Shown here: piece after piece, positions 36,947 through 45,627 of the stretch | How positions within the stretch are numbered: position 1 is the first letter of the stretch | Layout of the letters: every line of letters begins with the position of its first letter | Assembly (NCBI GenBank): GCA_038227045.1 | Contig: JBBRQD010000015.1 | Span: 13,762-77,761, forward strand | DNA: 64,000 bases | Reading direction: 5' to 3' | DNA from: JANXLS01 sp038227045 | Lineage (GTDB): Bacteria > Planctomycetota > SZUA-567 > H5-PLA8 | Notes under the pieces: model-generated | What the model saw: the letters and a program-made list of their open reading frames with translations, nothing else | Told to the model about the DNA's origin: nothing | Database searches by the model: none | Position numbers and translations under genes: made by a program

Positions 36947-38461
36947 ATGGTAAATGTACCGAATGGCGAAAAAAAGCCGGACTATTCAGATCGCCTGAAG
37001 CGGCAGCGCACGGCATCGACGATCAAGTTTTATGTTATTGCGATTGTGCTGGGAGCGCTATTGGGCTTGGCGTACATCCAGCGCGCGGCGATTATTTCAG
37101 TCTATAACAGCGTGATGGCCCCGCCGCCACCGCCGCCGGCTCCGCCCGCACCCGTTGCGCCGGCCGCAGCGGAGCCCGAACGGAAAATCGTTGAAAAGAG
37201 TGCCGTCAAGGCGTTGCGCGGAAATCAGGATGCGGCTGCGGCCATTCCTCCAGCCAAGGCGGGAAGCGCCATTGCGGAACAAGCCATTTCGCCAAAAGAT
37301 GAATTGACGGCGCGCAAAATTCTGGCCGACGGCAAGGCGCTTATGGAAACATTCGATCTCACCGGCGCGTCGAAGCGTTTCGATGAAGCGACAAAACTCA
37401 AGATTGGGACGGCGCTCAAGGACGATGCAGTAGTCTGGAAGCAAAAGGCCGAGGCATTCATGAATGCGACGCGGCACATCGGCCTCGCCGATTATGCGCA
37501 GAGCGAAAATGCCGTCGTCGTTGAAACGACCGATGGCAGCGAATGGCGCGGACTGAAAGTCAAGGAAGACGACGATACGATTTATCTGCAGGCGGTCAAC
37601 GATGCCAATCCCGCCGCGGAAGGCGTCCAGAAGTTTCCGATTCCAAAAGCTGAAATCAAAAAAATGACGCCCGTGCCGCTGGCCAGGCGGAAGGGCGATT
37701 TCAGCGAACTTGTGCTGGGAACGGAAAGCGCGACGGTCATTTCGCACAGTTCCGATTACTACGATCTGATTTATTTGAGCAAGCGGCTCGGTCTGGGAAA
37801 AGAATGCATGATGTACCTCAACCGCGCGTTCGACGGCGGTCCGGGGCATGCGCCAGACCCTGATTTGGGGGACACGCTGCGCCGCGTCGTGATCCGCCGC
37901 GCCATTAGCCGCGCGACACTTCTGATGGCCGGGAATCGGCGCGTCCACGTGGAAATTGAATTGAAAAAACTGCGCGACACACTGCCCGGCTTCGGCCCCG
38001 CCGAAGAGGAAATCGCAGCGTTTCGCAGCCAGGTCATGGCCAAGGTCAGCGCGGACTTTCAACCCTCGCTGGTTGTAAACGAAAAAAAGGCGGACACGAA
38101 AAAAGTGGCGACGGCGGATAAGGACAAGTCCAAAGGGAAGCAACCGGTGCGCGAATCGGAAATTGAAATCGGCGTGGACAACAGCAAGCTGAAAAGCAAT
38201 GGACCGGGAGCGAAGTATGTTGATCGCGGCAATGCCAAATTCGAAGAGGGCATGGGTATTATTCGAACATACACGGTGGGTGTCGGCGGAAATAAAAACG
38301 ACAACAACCGCATTTTGCTGCAAGCCAAAGCGCTGTTAATGGAAGCCATCGACAGCTATGAAGAAGCCTTGAAAGTGGAATCGTCGAACCGGGCGGTCAG
38401 GGACCGGCAGACGACTGCCAGCCAGATGGTCTATTTTTGCAACAAGAACATGATTCTTTGA
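36947..38461 (+). CDS. Single-TM protein with proline-rich linker, unknown function
   Basis: 504 residues. A short basic cytosolic N-terminus (KKPDYSDRLKRQRTAST), one membrane segment (about 27-45), a polyproline stretch (APPPPPPAPPAPV) spanning the periplasm, then a large soluble domain (about 120-400) and a Lys-rich region with a helical C-terminus (MEAIDSYEEALKVESSN, TPR-like). No family recognised. GAGGAA precedes the ATG. Divergent from the VWA gene and 366 bases upstream of the J-domain gene. Confidence 0.7.
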   Translation: MVNVPNGEKKPDYSDRLKRQRTASTIKFYVIAIVLGALLGLAYIQRAAIISVYNSVMAPPPPPPAPPAPVAPAAAEPERKIVEKSAVKALRGNQDAAAAIPPAKAGSAIAEQAISPKDELTARKILADGKALMETFDLTGASKRFDEATKLKIGTALKDDAVVWKQKAEAFMNATRHIGLADYAQSENAVVVETTDGSEWRGLKVKEDDDTIYLQAVNDANPAAEGVQKFPIPKAEIKKMTPVPLARRKGDFSELVLGTESATVISHSSDYYDLIYLSKRLGLGKECMMYLNRAFDGGPGHAPDPDLGDTLRRVVIRRAISRATLLMAGNRRVHVEIELKKLRDTLPGFGPAEEEIAAFRSQVMAKVSADFQPSLVVNEKKADTKKVATADKDKSKGKQPVRESEIEIGVDNSKLKSNGPGAKYVDRGNAKFEEGMGIIRTYTVGVGGNKNDNNRILLQAKALLMEAIDSYEEALKVESSNRAVRDRQTTASQMVYFCNKNMIL

Positions 38462-38655
38462 GCGAAAATGGAATACATTGATGGGCAGTTGTTGAAAAGC
38501 GATGCTAAAAAGAACCAAAAATGAGGCTTATTTCAATCTAATATCAAAATAACAACGCTGCTTGAGTTGCGCGGCGCAAGCGTTTTTTACGCCCCGGCTC
38601 AAATTCCTGAAAAAGTCCCGCCTTATCCGGCTCGCTCTGCTTCAGCGATCAGCTT

Positions 38656-38682
38656 TTAAGTCTTTTATATGTAAAGACTTAA
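38656..38682. promoter_or_regulatory. Perfect 10-base palindrome, possible operator or hairpin
   Basis: TTAAGTCTTT at 38656-38665 and AAAGACTTAA at 38673-38682 are exact reverse complements with a 7-base loop. AT-rich and not followed by a T-run, so it is more like an operator or mRNA hairpin than a terminator. Located 146 bases upstream of the J-domain gene. Confidence 0.45.
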
Positions 38683-38710
38683 GAATAGATGCTAAAAAAC
38701 TACTCGCTCT

Positions 38711-38769
38711 GTCATGATTTGGCAAACAAAACCCTTTACTTTTTGTTATGTTCTTTCTAAAATCATGAC
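38711..38769. promoter_or_regulatory. 10-base inverted repeat flanking a putative promoter
   Basis: GTCATGATTT (38711-38720) and AAATCATGAC (38760-38769) are exact reverse complements, 39 bases apart, about 60 bases before the J-domain gene. The spacer is AT-rich promoter-like DNA. The layout suits a dimeric or looped repressor; the CIRCE heat-shock operator sequence is not present. Function inferred from position only. Confidence 0.45.
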
Positions 38770-38827
38770 GTGACATGGATAGCGGCATAAGCATTGCCGA
38801 CAGAGCATCGTTAAGAGGAGGTCATAA

Positions 38828-39634
38828 GTGATCTCAGGAATGATAAATTACTACGAAGTGCTTGAAATTCAACCCGAAGCGGATTCGGATGAGATCAAGC
38901 GCTCATTCCGTCGTTTGGCAAAGAAATACCATCCCGATCACAACTCGTCCAGGACCAAATGGGCCGAAGCGAAGATGCGGGTGATTTTGAAAGCTTACGA
39001 CACCTTAATGAATGTGCAAGAGCGGGCTGAGTACGACCGCAAACTGCGTCCTTTCTTAAAAGCGTTTCAAGATCCATACCGCGAAAACCTGGCCAAGCGC
39101 GCTGACGACCCGGCGGCTCAATCACGCCTGATTCTTTATAATTTGCTCAACGATGCGCCGCAAGTGGCAATTGAAATTTATGAGCGGATGAAAAAGAAAG
39201 ACGAAAATTTCGAAGTCTGGCAGTTCCTGGATCAGAAGGACTACCTCGACTGCCAGTTCCTCATGGGCGAAGAATACGAGCGCCAGGGAAACTGGAAGGC
39301 CGCGTTGCGCTTCTACGAGAACGTCTACAACGCCGAGCGCAATCTGCCGATGCGTTTTTTCCTCGAAGAAGTCAAGGACCGCATTCGCGACATCTACTGC
39401 AAGAAAGTCGCGCGGCGCTGCAAGCCCATCGAGTCCGTGAAGATTTACGAGAAGGTCATGTCGATGGGCGTCAGCAAGAAGACCGAAGCCTACTTGCACA
39501 AAAAGATCGCCGAGAGCTACTTCAAGGGCAACATTGAAAAGAAGGCGCGGATGCACCTGAAGAAAGCATTCGAGCTCGAACCTAAGCTCAAGGGCGCTCA
39601 GAAAATCTGCGAGAAGCTTGAAGTCGAAAGATAA
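38828..39634 (+). CDS. J-domain (DnaJ-like) protein with TPR-like C-terminal helices
   Basis: 268 residues. An N-terminal J-domain (about 7-73) with YYEVLEIQPEADSDEIKRSF and the HPD motif (KKYHPDHNS), which would stimulate a Hsp70/DnaK ATPase. No Gly/Phe or zinc-finger region, so this is a class C J-protein. The rest is helical with TPR-like repeats (GNWKAALRFYENVYNAER, KAFELEPKLKGAQK). The GTG at 38828 has an ideal GAGGAGG; an ATG four codons later is less well placed. Client unknown; possible palindromic operator sites lie upstream. Confidence 0.85.
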   Translation: MISGMINYYEVLEIQPEADSDEIKRSFRRLAKKYHPDHNSSRTKWAEAKMRVILKAYDTLMNVQERAEYDRKLRPFLKAFQDPYRENLAKRADDPAAQSRLILYNLLNDAPQVAIEIYERMKKKDENFEVWQFLDQKDYLDCQFLMGEEYERQGNWKAALRFYENVYNAERNLPMRFFLEEVKDRIRDIYCKKVARRCKPIESVKIYEKVMSMGVSKKTEAYLHKKIAESYFKGNIEKKARMHLKKAFELEPKLKGAQKICEKLEVER

Positions 39635-39674
39635 ACGGGTCTTACTGCCACGCTGTTTATCCCATCTCCACTTG

Positions 39675-39697
39675 TTGGTCGGTTCACCTCCGACCAA
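39675..39697. repeat. Short hairpin, one of two between convergent genes
   Basis: TTGGTCGG and CCGACCAA are exact 8-base arms with a 7-base loop, in the gap between the J-domain gene (+) and the DUF3108-like gene (-). May terminate transcription. A second short hairpin follows at 39750-39769. Confidence 0.55.
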
Positions 39698-39749
39698 TAT
39701 CTTCAGATGATCAAACCCACGTGAGAGCAAGGCGTTTTTGCTGGCGGAT

Positions 39750-39769
39750 GGAACGCGGCTTGGCGTTCC
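39750..39769. repeat. Short hairpin, second of two between convergent genes
   Basis: GGAACGC and GCGTTCC are exact 7-base arms around a 6-base loop (GGCTTG), 32 bases before the DUF3108-like stop. Probably a terminator on either strand, though no long T-run follows. Confidence 0.5.
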
Positions 39770-39800
39770 GGTCGGAGAACTTCTGCCGTAATCGCCGACA

Positions 39801-40805
39801 CTATTTATTCAGCGGCGAATTTTTCGACTCTTCGATATTCAACACGGCTTCGGCTGGGCCGATGGAAATTTCAGCGGTCATTTTGACGGCGACGCCGGTT
39901 TCGATATCGAACCAGGCTCGTATTTTTCCGACGCGTTCGAACAATCCCTTAAAGGGCGCGTCGATCTCAAAAACGACGCAATCGCGATTCTTGAACGTGC
40001 CGATATCGGGATGGTCCACGCCCACCGCGTAAAGACGTGTGTTCCAGACATGGCGGTCCGAACAGATCGGCAGCGTAATGGCAGCCTTCGACTTTCCAAG
40101 CTGAATGTTCTTCAGATTTATTCCGGACGAGCGCATGAAATAGATTGCCGAGAGCGGATCCAGCGCTTTGCCGGTCATTGGAATGGTGGACGCCACCCAT
40201 TTCGCGTCTTTGTCGGCGTCCGGCCTGGGCCGTTCGTAAAGCGCCGAAGCCCCGTCTTTCTCATAGTTGAAAGTGATGCGTTCCGCGACTTTCGAATTGC
40301 CTTCTTTTCGGTCCATGGAAAAGAGCCGCGAAAAGCCGCCCTTTGCATCGAATATTGAACTGACGCGGTCCTTTACATCGTAAAAAAGCGATGTCGCACG
40401 GTTTGAGCGCGTGGAAAGCGACGCCATAAAAACCGGCATGGGATTGGCCTTGCCGTACTTTTCCTGCCGCTTGAGTTCAAATTCGGCCTTTCCTGCCGGC
40501 AATCCTTTTACATATATATCGTAAACGAGTCGTTCGATTTTGCCTTCGGTATCGCCTGCGGTAAGCCGCAAATCACCGACGGGTAAACTGATGATTTCTT
40601 CATCAAGCGCGTCGACCAGCGTATTAACGCGAGCGGGCTTCTTGGCGGGAATCTTGCCTTTGTCGAGGGCGGGGGTGCCGCCTTCCTGCAATCCAGGGTC
40701 GGGCCGGCTGCCGATAATCGGATCCGTCTCGGCGACGGCCGCTTGGCAGAACACCGCCACAATAAACCCTGCCAAGAGCAACAAAGACCTTCTCATGCGC
40801 TGCAT
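39801..40805 (-). CDS. DUF3108-like exported protein
   Basis: About 334 residues. Signal peptide MRRSLLLLAGFIVAVFCQAAVAE, a Pro/Lys-containing linker, then a beta-rich domain (YDIYVKGLPAGKAEFELKRQ ... ERITFNYEKDG ... DPLSAIYFMRSSG ... YAVGVDHPDIGTFKNRDC ... ARAW-type strands) matching DUF3108, a periplasmic beta-barrel-like family. The ATG at 40805 (or 40796) is chosen because the signal peptide starts there; an in-frame GTG at 40835 exists. Role unknown; adjacent to the metallophosphoesterase gene. Confidence 0.65.
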   Translation of the reverse strand: MQRMRRSLLLLAGFIVAVFCQAAVAETDPIIGSRPDPGLQEGGTPALDKGKIPAKKPARVNTLVDALDEEIISLPVGDLRLTAGDTEGKIERLVYDIYVKGLPAGKAEFELKRQEKYGKANPMPVFMASLSTRSNRATSLFYDVKDRVSSIFDAKGGFSRLFSMDRKEGNSKVAERITFNYEKDGASALYERPRPDADKDAKWVASTIPMTGKALDPLSAIYFMRSSGINLKNIQLGKSKAAITLPICSDRHVWNTRLYAVGVDHPDIGTFKNRDCVVFEIDAPFKGLFERVGKIRAWFDIETGVAVKMTAEISIGPAEAVLNIEESKNSPLNK

Positions 40806-40934
40806 TCCCGCTTGTGCGAGTTCAAAAATCGTCACCGCATAGCGCCATCTCAGGCGGTTGCGACACGTGTTCGTATTTAAAGATCAAATTATCACAGCAG
40901 CTTAGCTTTAAAAAGAGTGCCGTCAAGCGCGAAG

Positions 40935-41771
40935 TTACAATCGACTCTCCGCAAGCGTCGATTTTCGCTCCTCCGAACCGCGCGAGTACACGCGGCGTGC
41001 CGCGCCAGCCAGCTTCTCCATGGGCACATGCTCGATACGCTCGCCGTCGATGCAAACCGCGAACGCGCCGGACATTGGCATGTAACTGCCGGTATTGAAC
41101 ACGCCGACTCCGTTGATGTTCCAACTGCCCGGTTTGTGCGTATGGCCGACTACAACATTGCTGACGTCTCGATCGAAACCGGTGGCTAATTTCAAGGCGA
41201 GTTTGGGGGCTGTCATCCAGTAATGAATGATATCGAACGGGCGCCGGGGAGGGTAAATCAGCGAAAGGGCGTACTGCATGACTGTTTTGGCCTTCTTATA
41301 CGGATTGATTATCGGGAGGTACTGCAACTGAACTTGACGATAATTCTCATGAAGGGCGGCAAATGCTTCAGGCCGGCCGCCCAATGCCGCCCAACGCTCC
41401 TTCAATTTCGCCATCAAACGTTGATCGTCGCGTTTCGTCGGGTGCGTATAGTCGCGGATGCAGTCGCCATGAAAAATGAGCGTTCGGGAGTGTTCGTCGT
41501 AGATCCAGTGCGCGTTGGAAATCGCCGGATCGTGATTTCCGGTCAGCAGCTCCGGCGCGCCATTGCGGCTGGCACAGCATGTCCGAGCCGTCTCAATAAA
41601 CCGCTGGGCGACATCGTCGCCGTCCGGATTGGTATAGCAGCGGTCGAGCGTATCGCCGTTGAGAATCACGCGGTCGAAGCCGGCGGCGATGCGCGCGATG
41701 TCGTCGAGTCGCGAGGCGGCATGACTGGCTTTGGAGCCGAGATGCAGATCGGATAGAACGAGCACTTTCAT
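40935..41771 (-). CDS. Calcineurin-like metallophosphoesterase
   Basis: 278 residues with the full metal-site set: LSDLHLGSKAS, VILNGDTLDR, LLTGNHDPAI, LIFHGDCIRD and VVGHTHKPGSW. This is the LpxH/UDP-2,3-diacylglucosamine hydrolase-like branch in appearance (DLHLG start), but substrate cannot be assigned and Lpx genes are not adjacent. GGGAG lies 12 bases before the ATG. Soluble, no signal peptide. Confidence 0.9.
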   Translation of the reverse strand: MKVLVLSDLHLGSKASHAASRLDDIARIAAGFDRVILNGDTLDRCYTNPDGDDVAQRFIETARTCCASRNGAPELLTGNHDPAISNAHWIYDEHSRTLIFHGDCIRDYTHPTKRDDQRLMAKLKERWAALGGRPEAFAALHENYRQVQLQYLPIINPYKKAKTVMQYALSLIYPPRRPFDIIHYWMTAPKLALKLATGFDRDVSNVVVGHTHKPGSWNINGVGVFNTGSYMPMSGAFAVCIDGERIEHVPMEKLAGAARRVYSRGSEERKSTLAESRL

Positions 41772-41892
41772 CGCTATAAAAGACTCCCGAACGCATCCTT
41801 ATGCTACAAGAATGCCGCACTTCGTATCAAACACCGGCGCAGTCCGCGGAGTAACGCAATAACCGTGCGCTGGCCCGTATTCCAAAAATAAA

Positions 41893-41934
41893 GGGCAAAT
41901 CACCGATGCAGCACGCTGCATCGGTGACTTGCCC
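41893..41934. terminator. Near-perfect 20-base hairpin downstream of the PilZ gene
   Basis: Arms GGGCAAATCACCGATGCAGC and its reverse complement (one mismatch) are separated by two bases. Read on the minus strand, 28 bases after the PilZ stop, the hairpin is followed by a T-rich stretch (CTTTATTTTTGG), the shape of an intrinsic terminator. Confidence 0.8.
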
Positions 41935-41961
41935 CGGATTCAATTTCTGTTCGATCGACTC

Positions 41962-42426
41962 TCACACCGCTACGAATATCTCGTCGAATTTAATGCCGAT
42001 CCCGAGCGTTCCACTAGCGAAACGCACCGGCGTGGCTTCGATTCCGATGCCCGCGTAAGGATCGCCCTTTAATACGAGGCGAATCTTAAAAAGTGCGGCG
42101 GGAAAGTTGCCGCGATCGAGTTCCAACGATGCGAGCAGTGCGCCCGACGGCGAAATGTTTCGCAAGATGGCGTTGCCCGTGTCGTACACCGTTCCATCCA
42201 ATAGCACGAGTTCGACACTGCTCGGAATCTCCGCCGGAATTCGACGTGTTTCGCGGCAGTGGCTGCGCAACCGGTCTGAGAATTCCACCGACTTGGACGC
42301 GGCGCTGAACACCGCGGGTGTTTCAGCCTCCCGGCGAATCCCGTAAAAAGAGATTTCGGCATTCGTCTTGACGAGCGCCGGCTGTTCCAGCGTTTCGGTT
42401 GTGCCTTCGGACGTAAAGACCGCCAT
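41962..42426 (-). CDS. PilZ-domain protein
   Basis: 154 residues. An N-terminal region of unknown type, then a PilZ fold with the c-di-GMP-type RxxxR motif (CRETRRIPAEIPSSVELVLLDG, about residues 58-79) and the second motif region NISPSGALLASLEL. PilZ proteins bind cyclic-di-GMP and regulate motility, pili or polysaccharide. It is near, but not in, the type IV pilus cluster and complements the stand-alone MshEN protein. AAGGAG precedes the ATG. Confidence 0.7.
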   Translation of the reverse strand: MAVFTSEGTTETLEQPALVKTNAEISFYGIRREAETPAVFSAASKSVEFSDRLRSHCRETRRIPAEIPSSVELVLLDGTVYDTGNAILRNISPSGALLASLELDRGNFPAALFKIRLVLKGDPYAGIGIEATPVRFASGTLGIGIKFDEIFVAV

Positions 42427-42677
42427 GGTCCTGCTCCTTAAAAATGTCGTGCCGCGCGAGCGGAAAGAAACTCCTTTAAGATAATCGGCAGCAGTCGAAG
42501 CGCTCGTGAGCCGATTTGTGCGAATAAATATTATTGAAGCGGGACTGTTTTAGTGTATTTATGGGCGGCGATGTCCGATAATATTTGTGTCAAAAAAAAG
42601 TAGGCTTCAGGATTCCAGCGCAGTCCATTGCAATTAGATCATTCCAACAAGTGTGCAAGAGTGGAGGAGGAGCAGTA

Positions 42678-42986
42678 ATGAAATCAAAACTGTGTCGTGG
42701 ATTTTTCTGTGCGTCGCTCGCGGCGATGCTGCTCATGCTGGGAGGATGCAACCAGCGCGAAGACAAGCGCACCACGGATGAGAAGGAATACGCGCCGGTA
42801 CCGGATCTAAAGTCACGCCTTTACTTTGCATGCCCGAAATGCGGATGTCCGCAGCGCCCGTACCGAATGACGGAAGTCCGCAGCTACTATCGCTGCAGCG
42901 GCAATCCGCCTAAATTCGCCTACCACCCGGAGCACCAGTGGCAGCACGCGGTCGAACAGGATCCGCAGAAGCGCTACGAAAATTAA
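42678..42986 (+). CDS. Small lipoprotein with a Cys-rich zinc-ribbon-like segment
   Basis: 102 residues. Signal peptide MKSKLCRGFFCASLAAMLLM with lipobox LGGC (Cys about residue 24); then a charged linker; then CPKCGCPQRP ... YYRCSG, a possible zinc ribbon or disulfide knot. No family recognised. The ATG at 42678 follows GGAGGAGG. A long stem-loop terminator follows at 43001. Confidence 0.6.
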   Translation: MKSKLCRGFFCASLAAMLLMLGGCNQREDKRTTDEKEYAPVPDLKSRLYFACPKCGCPQRPYRMTEVRSYYRCSGNPPKFAYHPEHQWQHAVEQDPQKRYEN

Positions 42987-43000
42987 GAAAGTTGCGGGTG

Positions 43001-43047
43001 GCACGGATTTGCAGTTGTTTGCAAATCCGTGCAGGATCGCACCCTGC
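43001..43047. terminator. Two consecutive hairpins downstream of the lipoprotein gene
   Basis: GCACGGATTTGCA (43001-43013) is exactly mirrored by TGCAAATCCGTGC (43020-43032). A second small stem GCAGG ... CCTGC spans 43031-43047. Located 15 bases after the lipoprotein stop codon. No long T-run, so termination strength is uncertain. Confidence 0.65.
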
Positions 43048-43144
43048 GCACTGAATTAATTCCAAAGCGAGAGGTGCAATGCATCGCGAATTCTAACGAG
43101 TCCATTCAAATTCGTGCTACTCAACCTCTGCCTTAAACAGAATA

Positions 43145-43444
43145 CTACGAATCGCAATCGTATTCCGCCAACTCCAGCCGAGCCCATGTGCAGATTTTTT
43201 CCACGCAGAATCGTTCCGCGGACAATTGATTGCCCTTGCGGCCCAGCGCCCACATCGTTCCATTCATTAAATTCAATTCAAATACGCTCGACCGCGTTTC
43301 GGCTTCACGCCCGGGAAGTTCTTCCTCCCAGCTCACTTTCACAATGACGCGGCGCGGCGCGGCGGACTGTCCGGCCTGTTTTAAAAACAAGCTGTACACC
43401 ACGCCAAAATCGCACGTTTCTGAAATGAGCCGGTCTTTGGTCAT
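43145..43444 (-). CDS. Possible small cytosolic protein, no known family
   Basis: 99 residues from the ATG at 43444 (MTKDRLISETCDFGVVYSLF). Beta-rich pattern (VIVKVSWEEELPG, SSVFELNLMNGTMWALGRKG) reads like a real fold, but no ribosome site is visible and no family is recognised. The frame extends upstream to 43630, which would overlap the FAD oxidoreductase start; the shorter version avoids that. Divergent from the oxidoreductase. Treat as tentative. Confidence 0.4.
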   Translation of the reverse strand: MTKDRLISETCDFGVVYSLFLKQAGQSAAPRRVIVKVSWEEELPGREAETRSSVFELNLMNGTMWALGRKGNQLSAERFCVEKICTWARLELAEYDCDS

Positions 43445-43529
43445 CGGTCGCTCAGGAGGAGATGCAACGGTGTATTCAAATCGCGCCAATACTGAGGTAC
43501 AATTGAGCAGTTTACAGGAGAGCACCGCT

Positions 43530-45587
43530 TTGCGTAAAATGATTTCGTTCGTGTTTTGTCTTTTTCTAGCCGCTATCGCGTTTCCAGCTCGTTGCGCGGA
43601 TGCATTGCCCGACGCGGAAGGCGTTCCCACCTTGCGCTATTGGTCTCCATCGACTCCGGCCAATCCGCCCAAAACATACGAAGCGGATTTGATCGTCTAC
43701 GGCGCATCGCCGGGCGGCGTCACCGCGGCGGTGCAGATTCAACGCATGGGCAAGAAGGCGATCGTCGCCGAATTCGGCAGACATGTCGGCGGATTGACCG
43801 CCGGCGGTTTGAGCGCCACCGACGTGGGCAATCGCAACGCGATTGCCGGCATGGCAAACGAATTCTACGAAAAGGTCGGCATGTTGCGCGGATTCAAACC
43901 CAGCGCCGCCGAGAAGGCGTTTCGCGACATGCTCACGGAAGCGAATGTCGAGATCCTCTTCGAGCAGCGGCTCGTGTCGGTCAAAAAGGACGGCAATCGC
44001 ATCGTCGAAATCGCCATGGAAAACGGCAATGTGTTTCGCGGAAAAATATTCCTCGATACGTCGTATGAAGGCGATCTGATGGCGATGGCCAAAGTCTCCT
44101 ACACGTTTGGCCGCGAAGCCAACGCGCAGTACGGCGAAACGATTAACGGCGTTCAGTACCACACCGGCCACAATTTTACGAAGCCCGTCGATCCCTACAT
44201 CGTCGAAGGCGACCCCAAGAGCGGGCTGCTGCCGCTGATTTCACCCGGCGCCCCGCCGACGGCCGGAGACGGCGACAAGCGCATTCAAGCGTATAATTTC
44301 AGGATGTATTTGAACAACTCGCCGGATCGAATTCCATTTCCAAAGCCGAAGAACTACGACCCCGCGCGCTATGCGCTGCTTGCGCGGTATCTCAAGGTGA
44401 ATCCAAAGCTGCCGATTCAGCTCTACAATGGCGACTGCAACAACGAGGGCGCGTTCTCCAGCGACAACATTGGAAAGAATCACGCGTGGCCCGACGCCGA
44501 TTACTTGACGCGAGAGAAGATTTTCCAAGATCATGTCTGCTATCAGCAAGGCTTCATGTATTTCATCGGGCACGACGAAAGCGTGCCGCTGAAAATTCGC
44601 GAGATGGTGGCGAAATTCGGTTTGACGAAAGGCGAGTTCGAGGAGAGCGGCAACTGGCCGCACCAGCTTTATATTCGCGAAGCACGCCGCATGATCTCCG
44701 ATTACGTCATGAACGAGAATCATTGTATGAGCAAAATCGCGCCCGAAGATTCCGTCGGTCTCGGCTCGTACAACATGGACTCCCACAATTGCGAGCGCAT
44801 CGTCATCGACGGCAAAGTCCGCAACGAAGGCGACGTGCAGATCGGCCCGAAAAAACCCTACGCGATCTCGTACCGTTCCATTGTTCCCAAAGAATCCGAA
44901 TGCGCCAATCTGTTCGTGACCGTTGCGCTGTCGTGCACGCATATCGCGTATGGTTCGATCCGCATGGAACCGGTCTTCATGATTCTCGGCCAAAGCGCCG
45001 GTACGGCGGCCGCAATGGCGATTGATGCCGGCGTGCCGGTGCAAAAAGTGGACTATGCGAAATTGAAGGAGCGCTTGATCGCCGACAAACAGATCTTGGT
45101 CTGGGATGGAAACGCGCTCAATCAAGCAACAGGCGAACGAGGCGGTAAAATCGCGCCGGAGAAACTCGAAGGCATCGTCATGGATGACTCCAGAGCTGAG
45201 AAAATCGGCGAATGGGCTGTCGGAACCACAACCCCAGGATTCATCGGCGACGGGTATCTTCACGACGAAAACACGGGCAAAGGCGCGAAAAAAGTTGTCT
45301 TCAGACTGCCCATTGACAAAGATGGAATGTACGACGTGCGAATGTCCTACGGCGCGAACGGAAATCGCGCCACGAACGTGCCGGTGACGATCCTTGTCGG
45401 CGGCGCAATACACAAGGTTAGAGTCAACGAACGCCAGAAGCCGACTCTGCCGAACGGTTTTTTTTCGCTCGGAATGCACGCTTTTAAGTCGGGCGACAAC
45501 GCAGTCGTTGAGATTTCCAACGAGGGCACCGATGGACACGTAATAGTCGATGCGGTGCAATTGGTTTTGGAACCCGCGGCGAAATAA
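43530..45587 (+). CDS. Secreted FAD-dependent oxidoreductase with golvesin/xanthan-lyase C-terminal domain
   Basis: 685 residues from a TTG at 43530 (AGGAG 9 bases upstream), which gives the signal peptide MRKMISFVFCLFLAAIAFPARCA. FAD-binding Rossmann start ADLIVYGASPGGVTAAVQIQ, then VAEFGRHVGGLTAGGLSATDVG, typical of the PF12831 family. Near the end, EPVFMILGQSAGTAAAMAI closes the FAD fold. About the last 130 residues (GDGYLHDEN ... VEISNEGTDGHVIVDAVQLV) match the golvesin-C/xanthan-lyase-C beta domain. Probably acts on exported carbohydrate; substrate unknown. Confidence 0.85.
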   Translation: MRKMISFVFCLFLAAIAFPARCADALPDAEGVPTLRYWSPSTPANPPKTYEADLIVYGASPGGVTAAVQIQRMGKKAIVAEFGRHVGGLTAGGLSATDVGNRNAIAGMANEFYEKVGMLRGFKPSAAEKAFRDMLTEANVEILFEQRLVSVKKDGNRIVEIAMENGNVFRGKIFLDTSYEGDLMAMAKVSYTFGREANAQYGETINGVQYHTGHNFTKPVDPYIVEGDPKSGLLPLISPGAPPTAGDGDKRIQAYNFRMYLNNSPDRIPFPKPKNYDPARYALLARYLKVNPKLPIQLYNGDCNNEGAFSSDNIGKNHAWPDADYLTREKIFQDHVCYQQGFMYFIGHDESVPLKIREMVAKFGLTKGEFEESGNWPHQLYIREARRMISDYVMNENHCMSKIAPEDSVGLGSYNMDSHNCERIVIDGKVRNEGDVQIGPKKPYAISYRSIVPKESECANLFVTVALSCTHIAYGSIRMEPVFMILGQSAGTAAAMAIDAGVPVQKVDYAKLKERLIADKQILVWDGNALNQATGERGGKIAPEKLEGIVMDDSRAEKIGEWAVGTTTPGFIGDGYLHDENTGKGAKKVVFRLPIDKDGMYDVRMSYGANGNRATNVPVTILVGGAIHKVRVNERQKPTLPNGFFSLGMHAFKSGDNAVVEISNEGTDGHVIVDAVQLVLEPAAK

Positions 45588-45602
45588 ACGCGATGAACCG
45601 TA

Positions 45603-45623
45603 GGACGGGCTGCCAGCCCGTCC
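45603..45623. repeat. 21-base palindrome, CTGCCAG family (copy)
   Basis: GGACGGGCT and AGCCCGTCC are perfect 9-base arms around GCC, in the 40-base gap between the FAD oxidoreductase (+) and class V aminotransferase (-). It differs from the copy at 971-991 by a compensating A-to-G and T-to-C pair, so the fold is conserved. Convergent position again fits bidirectional termination. Confidence 0.75.
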
Positions 45624-45627
45624 AGCT

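Larger units (their letters stand above)
38462..38827. other. 366-base intergenic region with palindromes upstream of the J-domain gene
   Basis: Contains a possible terminator for the upstream gene (TTGCG-CGG-CGCAA followed by GCGTTTTTT, about 38566-38586), a perfect 10-base palindrome and a second inverted repeat (listed separately), and an AT-rich stretch ACCCTTTACTTTTTGTTATG typical of promoter DNA. A strong ribosome site GAGGAGG lies just before the GTG at 38828. No gene detected. Confidence 0.55.

Noticed and set aside
42999..43014. TGGCACGGATTTGCA, similar to a sigma-54 -24/-12 promoter
   Set aside because: Spacing between GG and GC is 9, not 10, and the sequence is one arm of a perfect hairpin after a stop codon.
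44241..45560. A 439-codon minus-strand frame opposite the FAD oxidoreductase
   Set aside because: Antisense shadow with Val/His/Arg-biased composition; the plus-strand protein has clear FAD-binding motifs.
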